From a virus, in the IMG/VR virus record IMGVR_UViG_3300048837_000652, positions 1-39,668 of that record: a stretch of DNA of 39,668 nt; one strand, 5' to 3'. Shown here piece after piece: positions 13,008-21,649 of this stretch; positions within the stretch are counted from its first letter, which is position 1; the number at the start of each line of letters is the position of its first letter. Below the pieces are notes generated by a model, which searched no databases, was not told the DNA's origin, and saw only the letters and a list, made by a program, of their open reading frames with translations. Made by a program: the position numbers and the translations under genes.

Positions 13008-14804
13008 ATGGCTCTGCGTGCTGCTCGCGGGTCCGAGGCGCTTCTGGGCATTGCCCTTGACGCAACGTCGGACACCTTCAACGTCGGCCAGCCGGCGCTC
13101 ACCAAGGCGGCGGACAACTACGGGTTTCGGTTCATGCGGCCGGACTCGTTCAACCTCGGCGCAACGTACGAAACGGTCGAGCCCAGCGAACTTAGCGGCT
13201 CCGCTTTCCGTGGCACCAACTCGCCCGGCGGCATCAACGTCGCCGGCACGATCACGGGGGCGATCCGCACCGGCTCCGTCGTCCCGGCCGCGTACGCCGC
13301 GTTCGGCGCGGCGACCAAGACCGAACTCGTGGCGGGCTACGCCTATCAGTACGTCTGGACGACGGCGGGCAAGAACACGCCGCGCAGCCTGACGGCACAG
13401 GTTCACAAGGGCGGCTCGCTCACGCCGGAAATGGTCTACGGCCTGTTCGCCACGCAGTGGCAGCAGTCCGTCGAGGGGGACACGCCGGGGACCGATACGC
13501 TCACGCTCCTCGGGCATCACCACACGACGAGCGGGGTCGGATACCAGGTGGCCGGGACCGGAACGTTCGCGGGCGTCCTCGCGGTCTACGGCATCCGGGC
13601 CGACTCTGCCGCGCTGACGGACGGGCTCTGGATCAAGGTCACGGACGCGCCCGGCACGGGGACCTTCGGCGTCAAGACGAAGGTCGGCAACGCGACGACC
13701 TACGACGGGACCGAGGTGACGTGCTACTACAACACGACCTCGGCAAAGCAGGCGCAGGGCGGCGGGCAGTTCACGGACCGGTTCATCGCCTACGACGAGA
13801 GCGACGAGCCGCTCGGCCTCGACGAGTGCTCCTCCAAGTCCGACGTCACGCTGCTCTTTACGGGCGGCGCGATCACGGACCTCGCGCTGAATGACGAGTT
13901 CTTCATCGCGCCCGCGCAACTCATCCCCGGCAGCTACACCGTCGCCAACCTCGCCACGAACGGCACGTTCACCGGCAACGCGACGGGCTGGACGCTCGGG
14001 GCGGGCTGGGCGTACGGGACGAACGACATCCTCCACACGGCGGGGAGCACGGAAACGGCCTCACAGAACTTCACCGCCGTTTCCGGCGTCCTCTACCGCC
14101 TCCAGTTCAGCGTCGGCGGCGCGGCCGGTACGCTGACCCCGAGCATCGGCGCTGTCAACGGCACGGCCGTCGCGGCGGGCGCCGGGGCGGTGACTCAGTA
14201 CCTCGTCGCGGGAGCGTCCGGTTCCATCGCGCTCGCGTTCACGCCGCACACGGATTTCGACGGCACGCTCGACTCCGTCGTCCTCGAGCCGCTCACCGGA
14301 ACGGGTGCAGTCGCCTACACGGGAGACGCGATCGACTACATCGCGGGGTGCAAGCTCACCGGCGCGCACGTCACGGTCAAGAAGGGTGGCACCGCGTTCG
14401 AGGTGATGTCCGCAGAGATCACGGTCACGACGCCGCATGAGAAAGTTCAGTCGCTCGGAGCGGGGCCGACCGGGACCGACATCGAAGGCACCGGCTTCTG
14501 GGGCCTCGAGGCGACGCTGACCCTGCGGCACCGGGATCGGACGTTCGAGCGCCTGCTCCAGAAGGGCGACCGCGTCACGTTCGCGGTCGAGATGGTCGGG
14601 CCGCTCCTCCTCGACGGGAGCAGCGTGTCCACCGGCTACCGCAACACCTACAAGTACGAAGCGAACCAGGCCGCTGTCATCTCGTCTTCGGCGCCTGTGG
14701 CGAACGAGAACACGGTGATCGAGACGGTCGTCATCCGTGTCGAGACCCCGGACAACGGCAGCGAGGCGCTCACCGTAACCGCGATCACCGCCGAGAACTA
14801 CTGA
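13008..14804 (+). CDS. Tail tube protein with inserted carbohydrate-binding-like domain
   Basis: A 598-residue major tail protein, preceded by AAGGAGG. The N-terminal part (GSEALLGIALDATSDTF, FRFMRPDSFNLG, SPGGINVAGTITG) and the C-terminal part (ITVTTPHEKVQSLGAG, FWGLEATLTLRHRDRTF, GYRNTYKYEANQA) form the tube-protein fold. At about residues 312-430 is a Gly/Thr-rich beta-sandwich-like insertion (LATNGTFTGNATGWTLG, GWAYGTNDI) resembling carbohydrate-binding modules displayed on some phage tails. The length is well above that of a bare tube protein. It is followed by the tape measure gene after 12 bases. Confidence 0.8.
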   Translation: MALRAARGSEALLGIALDATSDTFNVGQPALTKAADNYGFRFMRPDSFNLGATYETVEPSELSGSAFRGTNSPGGINVAGTITGAIRTGSVVPAAYAAFGAATKTELVAGYAYQYVWTTAGKNTPRSLTAQVHKGGSLTPEMVYGLFATQWQQSVEGDTPGTDTLTLLGHHHTTSGVGYQVAGTGTFAGVLAVYGIRADSAALTDGLWIKVTDAPGTGTFGVKTKVGNATTYDGTEVTCYYNTTSAKQAQGGGQFTDRFIAYDESDEPLGLDECSSKSDVTLLFTGGAITDLALNDEFFIAPAQLIPGSYTVANLATNGTFTGNATGWTLGAGWAYGTNDILHTAGSTETASQNFTAVSGVLYRLQFSVGGAAGTLTPSIGAVNGTAVAAGAGAVTQYLVAGASGSIALAFTPHTDFDGTLDSVVLEPLTGTGAVAYTGDAIDYIAGCKLTGAHVTVKKGGTAFEVMSAEITVTTPHEKVQSLGAGPTGTDIEGTGFWGLEATLTLRHRDRTFERLLQKGDRVTFAVEMVGPLLLDGSSVSTGYRNTYKYEANQAAVISSSAPVANENTVIETVVIRVETPDNGSEALTVTAITAENY

Positions 14805-14816
14805 GGATAGCCGCCC

Positions 14817-16475
14817 GTGTCTGAAGACCTCGAACTCAAGGTAAAGGCGGACACGGGCGAAGCCGTCGCCAATCTCCAGAAGACGGAGAAGGCGGTTGAC
14901 GGGGTTACGAAGGCGACGGAGAAACTCGGAGGTTCGCAGGCAAAGCTAGCCGGACAAGCGAAAGGGGCCGGCACCGCACTAGGTGCGCTCGAGAAGAATG
15001 CCGACGGTGTCGCGAAGCAGATGATCTCTGCGAGTGGCGTTGCTGGGCCATTCGCAGAGGTCCTCGACAAGCTCAAGGTCTCGAGCAATACAGCGGCCGG
15101 TAAGATAGCGGGGCTGGCGTTCAAAACAACGGCAGTCGTGGGAGCGTTCAAGGTCGGATGGGACGCTGGGACAAAGTTCAATAAGTTTCTGCAAGAGCAT
15201 GGGAACCATCTCGAGAAGACTATCGACAAGGTCGTCTCGCTCGGCAGCGCCTACGCCGGGATGAAGGCCAACATGACCGGCCTCGCGGCCGATATCGACC
15301 TCGAGAGCGCCGCGCTTACGGAGCACACGAAGAGCCTGCTCGCTCAGGTCGTGGCACGGGCCGCGGCACGGAACGCGACAAAGGAGGCCGACGAGGCGAT
15401 CAAGGCGGCCATCCCGGGATGGAAGTCCGCGGCCGACCAACAGAAAGAACTGAACACCACCATCGAGAACACAGCCCGGAAGTTCGCTGACCTCCAGAAA
15501 AACGGGGCCGACTGGAAGAAGGAGGTCGAGGCGAATCAGGAGCCGCTTGCGCAGTTCGTGGCGAAGCTGAACGAGCAGAAGGTCGCGATCGAGACACTCC
15601 CGGAGCCGCTTCAGCAGGCGATCAAATACCTCCAGGAGCTGAAGGCGGCAGCGGAAGGCGTCGGCGGCGCCGTCTCGGGGCTCGAAATGCTGAAGACGGC
15701 GATCGACGCGATCGGGAGCACGGACACCGCGGAGTCGATCAAGTCGGTCGCCGAGGCGCTGGCCTCAATCCGCGCCGAGGGCGGCAACATCGGCGAGGCC
15801 GTGGCCAAGAACAGCGAGGCATTCACGGCTTTGCGCGACAGCGCGAAGGGCAGTTACGACACCCTCGACGCATTCCGGAAACAGATCATGGACCAGATCC
15901 CCGCCTATCAGGCGAGCGCGATGGTCAACGAGGACTACGTAGGCGCGCTCGACAAGATGAACGATGCCTACGCGCGCCTTGAACAATCGCGACGTGCCGC
16001 CAACGACGCGGACCTCGAGGCAGGGGCCGCTATGGCAAGGCTGACCGAGGAGGCGACCCGCGCGTCACACGCGATCGACACCATCGGCGAGGCGTGGTAC
16101 CGGGCCACCGGGCAAGCCGCAGGGTTTACCGTCGAGGTCCGGACCGCCACGAAGGCCGTCGAAGAAACGAATCCGGGTTTCGAAAGCATGATCGAGGAGT
16201 TGGCTAAGGTCTCTGACGAGTACGGCCGGATGGTCCCGTGGATCGGGGCGCTTATCGCGCAGCTCGAGAAGGGGACGATCAGCGTCGAGGACTTCCTCGT
16301 CCAGATCGACGCGATGAACCGCGGATTCCTTCAGATCCAGGGGATGAGCGGGAACATGTTTGGCGACATCGGCTCTGAGGTCGCCAGCCTGACCAAGATC
16401 ATCAATGACTTCGTCGGCGACGAGCGCAAGCGCACGCGCGACTCGACGACTCGCGACTGGAGGAAGAAGCGCTGA
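14817..16475 (+). CDS. Tape measure protein (short)
   Basis: A 552-residue, almost wholly alpha-helical protein with long heptad-like stretches (DLELKVKADTGEAVANL, GVTKATEKLGGSQAKL) and a hydrophobic patch near residues 95-110 (GKIAGLAFKTTAVVGAF). This is typical of tape measure proteins that set tail length and exit during infection. GTG 14817 follows GAGGA. The length would fit a tail of roughly 80 nm if the usual 0.15 nm per residue holds. It has no peptidase motif. It overlaps the next ATG by one base. Confidence 0.8.
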   Translation: MSEDLELKVKADTGEAVANLQKTEKAVDGVTKATEKLGGSQAKLAGQAKGAGTALGALEKNADGVAKQMISASGVAGPFAEVLDKLKVSSNTAAGKIAGLAFKTTAVVGAFKVGWDAGTKFNKFLQEHGNHLEKTIDKVVSLGSAYAGMKANMTGLAADIDLESAALTEHTKSLLAQVVARAAARNATKEADEAIKAAIPGWKSAADQQKELNTTIENTARKFADLQKNGADWKKEVEANQEPLAQFVAKLNEQKVAIETLPEPLQQAIKYLQELKAAAEGVGGAVSGLEMLKTAIDAIGSTDTAESIKSVAEALASIRAEGGNIGEAVAKNSEAFTALRDSAKGSYDTLDAFRKQIMDQIPAYQASAMVNEDYVGALDKMNDAYARLEQSRRAANDADLEAGAAMARLTEEATRASHAIDTIGEAWYRATGQAAGFTVEVRTATKAVEETNPGFESMIEELAKVSDEYGRMVPWIGALIAQLEKGTISVEDFLVQIDAMNRGFLQIQGMSGNMFGDIGSEVASLTKIINDFVGDERKRTRDSTTRDWRKKR

Positions 16476-16765
16476 TGGCGACTCTCGCGGACATGATCGT
16501 TCGGCTCCAGCAGGTCGGCGAGGAGATGAGAGCCGTCGCCGGCGAGGCGCGGAGCGCGGCCGAAGAGGTCGAGTACCTCGGGCGCGTCGAGCAGGAGTAT
16601 GAGGCGCAGAGCGCCAATTTCGGCGTCGCCCGCGCCAAGGGCAGCCCTGCGGGGACGATGGGCTCCTCGTCCGGCGCGTCCGGTGGCGGGGCCGGGGTGC
16701 CGAAGGCCGTCACCGCGGCCGGCGCAATCGCCGCCCTCCAGATCACCCGGGGGAGGCTCCGCTAA
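16475..16765 (+). CDS. Small tail-region protein
   Basis: A 96-residue protein with a helical, probably coiled-coil first half (MIVRLQQVGEEMRAVAGEAR, then EEVEYLGRVEQEYEAQ) and a Gly/Ser-rich flexible second half (GSSSGASGGGAGV). It sits between tape measure and a tail-tip protein, with TGATG and TAATG overlaps on each side. No family is recognised. A chaperone or small tail-tip component is possible from position. Confidence 0.7.
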   Translation: MATLADMIVRLQQVGEEMRAVAGEARSAAEEVEYLGRVEQEYEAQSANFGVARAKGSPAGTMGSSSGASGGGAGVPKAVTAAGAIAALQITRGRLR

Positions 16766-17379
16766 TGGCACGACCCGGCATCATAGAGGCCGTCTACCTC
16801 AACGGCGTACCGTTCGACCGCGGGCCGTCCTCCGTCGAGCCGCAGATGACGACGGCGCAGTCCCGCGCGCGAGCGCGTGACGGTGCGTTGCACATCGACT
16901 CACTCCAGCCGGAGACGGGCTATCCGGTCATCACGGCCAAGCTCGACCTCTCGCTCGCGTGGGAGTCCATGTGCGCCGACGACATCCTCCGGGTGAACCG
17001 GATGATCGCCAAAGGCGGGCCGTTCGACGTGTGCTTCTGGCAGTACATCACCGAAGCCTTCTATCTCGCGGCCGGGGCGACACTCTCGGGCACGCTCGCA
17101 CGCCGTAACGCGCTCACCGTCGTCTCGCCGCTCCCGCCCTTCGCGGCTGCGAACTACCCGGTCATCGGCACGCGCGGCGACGGCAGCACGGCATTCACTC
17201 CGACGCTCGGCACGCCGGACGCTAACGGCCGAACGACGTGGACCAACGCGGCGACCTCGACGGGCGAGACCGTCACCGTGGACTACGTGCCGGTCTATCG
17301 GATGTACGTCGTAGCGGGCCAGCCGTCGTTCTCGATGCCGCACAGGCAGGGTCAGACGCTGCGACTCGAGGAGATGTAA
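16765..17379 (+). CDS. Tail protein, distal-tail-like
   Basis: A 204-residue protein between tape measure and the hub gene. It is beta-rich with segments IIEAVYLNGVPFDRGPSSVE, LDLSLAWESMCADDILRVN and a C-terminal YRMYVVAGQPSFSM. Gene order matches the distal tail protein that joins the tube to the hub in siphophages, but the sequence alone does not prove this. ATG 16765 and the stop overlap neighbouring genes by one base, so it is tightly coupled. Confidence 0.65.
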   Translation: MARPGIIEAVYLNGVPFDRGPSSVEPQMTTAQSRARARDGALHIDSLQPETGYPVITAKLDLSLAWESMCADDILRVNRMIAKGGPFDVCFWQYITEAFYLAAGATLSGTLARRNALTVVSPLPPFAAANYPVIGTRGDGSTAFTPTLGTPDANGRTTWTNAATSTGETVTVDYVPVYRMYVVAGQPSFSMPHRQGQTLRLEEM

Positions 17380-19388
17380 TGCCGGTCGCCTGGCTCGCCT
17401 CCGGCACGGCGGTCATCTCGCGCACGGAGACGGCGCTGCTCACGGGAACGGCGCGCATCGAGGACTTCCCAGCCGTCAAGGTCACCGGCACCGGCACGAT
17501 CGACCGGGCCAGCGTCGCGGCCTGGGGCGCGCAAGTCCGGCGCACGGCAACGCGGGTCATCCTGGGCGAAGAGGCCGAAGACCTTCAGCGGATCTCCGGC
17601 GTCGTCAACGTCAACCTCGATGAGCACGGGCTGATCGAGACGGCCAGCTTTACCGTCACCGATCCGCGCGCGGCCTACTTCGACGGCGCCTCGATCGTCG
17701 TCGGAGGGCTCCCGGTGTCGATCCGCTGCCGTATCTCGACCGACCTCGCGGAGACCGATGACGCCGTTTTCCGTGGCGTCACTGAGGCCGCGCCGTCTGC
17801 CGGAGCCTACGTCCCGACCGCGACGATCCAGTGTGCAGGCGAGGGCGCCGACTGGCTCACGCCGCAAGCGTGCCTCTCCGTCGCGGCGTTCGCCGGCTAC
17901 ACGCGGCTCGACATCCTCAAGGCGTACGCGCTCTCGGTCGGCATCACGGCGGATCGGATCGTCGGCGGCGAGACGTGGCGCGAGGTCCGGCAAGGGCTCG
18001 ATCTCTCGGGCCTGTCGCCGTACGACTTGGCGAAGCGGTTCGCGGAGATGGAAGATTGCTACGTCACCCTGCGCGGCGACGTGCTGCACATCCTCCCGGC
18101 CGCTGAGGTCGCCGGGCCTGCCGCTGCGGCCGTCTACGACTTCACGCAGGCGAACCTCTTCTCGGCCTCCGAGACGCCGCCAAACCGGCCCGTCTCGCGG
18201 CTCGTCCTCGCTGGCGTCGGTATCCCCGTCGAGGTCTATACCGGCAGCACGGAGGAGACGACGACGGCGCTCACGATCGAGACCGACCCGGCGGGCGTGC
18301 GAATCGAGACGCGCACCTACACGACGACGGTCAACGGCGTCCTCGTCGCGCGGCGCGTCGAGGAGTGGCGCGACGCGGCGATCCCCGGCGTCACGCCGTC
18401 GGCGGTCGCGTTCCGGCTCTGGAAGCTGACGGAGACCGAGACGACGTGGGACACGGTGACGATCTCCGGCGTCCCGCTCCCGACCGGCCGGATCGACCAG
18501 GAGCGTACGGTGACCACCGAGTGGTACAGCGCTCCGTGCCGGACCTCGTCGGGCTCTGTCTGGTCGGACGGCACGCGGCACATTGCAGCATCCGCAACGT
18601 GGCAGGTCACCGGCGACCAGATCACGACGTACGTTTATGACGCCGACTGCGCGCTCGTGGCGAAGACGACGAACGCGGGCGGCTGGTACTCGGAGATCGT
18701 CGCCAGCGGCCACGCTTACGACGATGGCACGCAGCGCGCCGACATCTCCTATCAGTGGATAGCGCCGACCGACACGCAGCCCTACGCGCGCACGACCGAG
18801 AGCAGCACGGAGGAGACCGGCTCGCTCACGACCTTGCAGCGCACCTACGGCTGGGACGGCGCGACGCCGGAAGCGTGGCGGCAAATCACCGGGCGAGACG
18901 ACCGCTGGGAGGGCACGCCCGGCAGCGGAACCGTCTGGCACGCCTCGACCGAATACCGCGAGGACGGCTCCCGGCTGGAGACGGCGCAACTCGAGACGGG
19001 CCAGATTCCGCAGCTACCGCGCGCGTCGGCCGACGTGCCGCAGTACCGCACGGAGCCGATCGTCCTCGAGGCGACGGCGGCGACCGGCGACGAGGTCGTG
19101 ACGGAAACGATCTGGGGCGCGGAGGATCACACGGACCTTGCCAACGTCGCGCGGCAGCGGTTCCGCATGGAGCGCAGCCCGCGCTACACCGTCTCGACGC
19201 GGGCCAACCCGGCGCTCCGGCAGTACGACGTCGTGACCGTCACCGATCCGACGTGGCAGCACGACGCGCGGGTTGGGTACGTGGCGGGCTATTCGCTCGC
19301 GCTCGACGCATCGACGACGGGCGCCTTGGATGCTGATTACACGATCGTCTTCCCGCTCGCGGCGTTCAACCCGGAGGTGACCGCATGA
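17379..19388 (+). CDS. Tail hub / baseplate-like protein
   Basis: A 669-residue protein from ATG 17379 (TAATG overlap with the previous gene; the frame is open upstream but that part is antisense-like). Residues about 60-260 have the alternating beta pattern of gp27/Tal-type hub proteins (VNVNLDEHGLIETASFTVTD, then LDILKAYALSVGITADRIVGG and LAKRFAEMEDCYVTL). The middle is Thr-rich with beta repeats, and the C-terminus (FRMERSPRYTVSTRANP, LRQYDVVTVTDP) resembles the late part of tail hub proteins. It is probably the central tail-tip component to which fibres attach. Confidence 0.68.
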   Translation: MPVAWLASGTAVISRTETALLTGTARIEDFPAVKVTGTGTIDRASVAAWGAQVRRTATRVILGEEAEDLQRISGVVNVNLDEHGLIETASFTVTDPRAAYFDGASIVVGGLPVSIRCRISTDLAETDDAVFRGVTEAAPSAGAYVPTATIQCAGEGADWLTPQACLSVAAFAGYTRLDILKAYALSVGITADRIVGGETWREVRQGLDLSGLSPYDLAKRFAEMEDCYVTLRGDVLHILPAAEVAGPAAAAVYDFTQANLFSASETPPNRPVSRLVLAGVGIPVEVYTGSTEETTTALTIETDPAGVRIETRTYTTTVNGVLVARRVEEWRDAAIPGVTPSAVAFRLWKLTETETTWDTVTISGVPLPTGRIDQERTVTTEWYSAPCRTSSGSVWSDGTRHIAASATWQVTGDQITTYVYDADCALVAKTTNAGGWYSEIVASGHAYDDGTQRADISYQWIAPTDTQPYARTTESSTEETGSLTTLQRTYGWDGATPEAWRQITGRDDRWEGTPGSGTVWHASTEYREDGSRLETAQLETGQIPQLPRASADVPQYRTEPIVLEATAATGDEVVTETIWGAEDHTDLANVARQRFRMERSPRYTVSTRANPALRQYDVVTVTDPTWQHDARVGYVAGYSLALDASTTGALDADYTIVFPLAAFNPEVTA

Positions 19389-21649
19389 TTCCGACCTCGT
19401 TCCTGTCCCGGCTCTCCCTCCCGTCGCCGCAGCAGACGGAGCGTGACCTGGCGCGGCTGATACACCGGACGATCGAGCTTGACCGGCGGGCGAACCGACA
19501 GCTTGGATATGCGGCGGTCAACATCGGCTGCGACGGGGTGCGGCGCGTGACGATGTTCGACGGGTCGAGCTGCCAGACGAGCGGAGATGTCTGTCTCGCC
19601 ACGCGCGAGGAGGGGATCACCGTGTGCCTCGACACGCCGAGCGGTGCCGGGCTCGCGTTTCAGCGGATCGCGTTCGCCGCGCCCGCCTGCGAGCCGGTGA
19701 CGGGATGGTGGATCGTTGACGCCGAGGGGTACATGTACAAGATCCCGGCCGGGCTCATCACGGCGGCGCCGTACTGGCCGATGTCGGCCGATCCGGCAGT
19801 CCCGGCGCCCGCCGTGACGCTCGTCCGCTCCGGGACGTGGGCCGCGCTCATGTGCGGGGCAGGGGTGGAGATTCCGCTGAATAGCGGAGGAGGGTCCGAG
19901 TGGTACATACAGGGTGAATGCGATTGGGCGCAAAAGCACGTCGCCGCCATCGGTGGCGCTGATGACAGGTGGGTAACGCTGCCGACGATCGAACTCACAT
20001 CGACCCCGCCGGATGCGGCTGTCGTATTCCCGGCTGGGTACTGGGTAACGGCAGAAGGCGAGGGCCGCATCCTCAACGGGATATTGCGATCCTACGATAC
20101 GTCGTCAATGGTCGCAGATACCGAGTACAAGGTCACGTTTTCGCTGAATACCGATGGCCTGTCGTTCTACGAGCAATTTGGCGATGTGGCGGCTACGGGC
20201 ACGTCTATCGCGCCGACCGTACCCAGTGGACACGTCCCGATAGCAGTAGTGACGGTGGCGGCAGGAGGGGTGATAAGCGGGTCTGTGACCGCGAGCTATG
20301 CCGACGTGATTAGGAGAGGGCTGGTCGCCAGTGCCGGTGCTGCGATCCTCTTGCGAGATAAATACGCGCCGAATCGTGGGTCACGGGTCGCTGAAGTGAC
20401 ACTTCCGTCCGCGGATTCATCTGTGGTCGCTGGGCCTGTGCGCGTGGCCTACGGCTACCCGTTTGGTGGCGCTGCCGACCGGACGTGTTTCGCGTCTCAT
20501 GGCGACTCGGCTCCGGCTCCGTGGGCGCGGCCCTCCAGTATGCCTCTGACCGGCAGGCATGAGGGAGACATGGCGCTGTGCTACCGGAGGTCATTGGGCG
20601 TCCAGTATGGCGACGCACACGTTTGCTTGGACGGCTCGGAGATCACTACTTATAACGACTATGTGCCGCTGGTAGAACTCGATTACACGCAAGGGCGGGC
20701 ACTAGATACTGAGGTGTCGGTAGTCGGGATGCCCGGCGGCGAGGTTGCGGTGTTCGGCGCGGGCGGCGCGCTAACGTCTGGGAAACGTTACCGCGTCAGG
20801 CCAGCACCGGCCGCAGCGCCGACGGTTGAGGTTGTGCGTACCGTTCCGGAGACATGGGGGGATGACGCAGATCCTTGGGTGAGAGAGGCGACTGCCTACG
20901 TCAACGAATGGATTTCACCTACGACGGAGTTCGAGGCCAGCGACGACCTATCCGATCTTGCAATATGGCCGGGTAGGGGAGTCCCGTGTGTCCTATGGTT
21001 TCAGCCGTCTGGGGAGGAGTTCACCTTCCTAACCGCGGCTTGGACCGTGTTCGGCAGTCTCGGCCCAACGGTCGCAGGGAAGACGACGATTCATGATGAA
21101 TACGGGGCGGCAATATCGTTGCCAGCTTATCCAGCCGAATTCGGGATGATGAACCTAACGATCATCGGGCCACAGCTATTCGTCGGGTACGGATGGACGT
21201 TCACGATCGATGGGGTGGAATCTGCGTTGTCCCCAATCGTCGGCCCGAACGCAACCGCCGGAGGGGACATGGTCCCATTCGATGCGCCAACCACGTTTGG
21301 GCTGAAGATCACCGTACCAGCGGGACCGCCAGCGACGGAGCAGCGGAGCGTTTACGGCATACGTGTTGACGCCGGGTCTACGTTGAAGGGGTATCCTAAC
21401 GCGGTCGGGGAATGGTCTTATTTGGGGAATCCTGGAGGCACGACGGGGGCCGTCTATGACAGGTCCGTCAAGCTAATTGCGGCTGTCGAGTCGAATCCGA
21501 ATATACCGACTGATCCGGTCGTTGTGTACGACACATCTACTGCGCTCTCGCGCTTCGGCACGCGTCCGCCGTCGCCGCTCGTCTACCTCGGGCCGATCGT
21601 CGTCGACGCGCCGCGGCCCGTTCACCTCTTGCAGCCGATGGAGTTGTAA
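19385..21649 (+). CDS. Large tail-tip / receptor-binding candidate
   Basis: A 754-residue protein. The first 160 residues share the high G+C coding style of the neighbours (ARLIHRTIELDRRANRQLGY, a Cys-rich GSSCQTSGDVCLAT), but from about base 19,880 to 21,530 base composition is distinctly lower in G+C and codons are more varied. The last 40 residues return to the normal style. The low-G+C body is beta-rich with many Gly/Pro turns and no catalytic motif recognised. This mosaic structure, next to the hub gene, suggests an exchangeable receptor-binding body between conserved ends. Confidence 0.65.
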   Translation: MIPTSFLSRLSLPSPQQTERDLARLIHRTIELDRRANRQLGYAAVNIGCDGVRRVTMFDGSSCQTSGDVCLATREEGITVCLDTPSGAGLAFQRIAFAAPACEPVTGWWIVDAEGYMYKIPAGLITAAPYWPMSADPAVPAPAVTLVRSGTWAALMCGAGVEIPLNSGGGSEWYIQGECDWAQKHVAAIGGADDRWVTLPTIELTSTPPDAAVVFPAGYWVTAEGEGRILNGILRSYDTSSMVADTEYKVTFSLNTDGLSFYEQFGDVAATGTSIAPTVPSGHVPIAVVTVAAGGVISGSVTASYADVIRRGLVASAGAAILLRDKYAPNRGSRVAEVTLPSADSSVVAGPVRVAYGYPFGGAADRTCFASHGDSAPAPWARPSSMPLTGRHEGDMALCYRRSLGVQYGDAHVCLDGSEITTYNDYVPLVELDYTQGRALDTEVSVVGMPGGEVAVFGAGGALTSGKRYRVRPAPAAAPTVEVVRTVPETWGDDADPWVREATAYVNEWISPTTEFEASDDLSDLAIWPGRGVPCVLWFQPSGEEFTFLTAAWTVFGSLGPTVAGKTTIHDEYGAAISLPAYPAEFGMMNLTIIGPQLFVGYGWTFTIDGVESALSPIVGPNATAGGDMVPFDAPTTFGLKITVPAGPPATEQRSVYGIRVDAGSTLKGYPNAVGEWSYLGNPGGTTGAVYDRSVKLIAAVESNPNIPTDPVVVYDTSTALSRFGTRPPSPLVYLGPIVVDAPRPVHLLQPMEL

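Noticed and set aside
17352-18989. 545-codon minus-strand frame opposite the tail hub gene
   Set aside because: Shadow of a strongly biased + strand gene; no recognisable fold.
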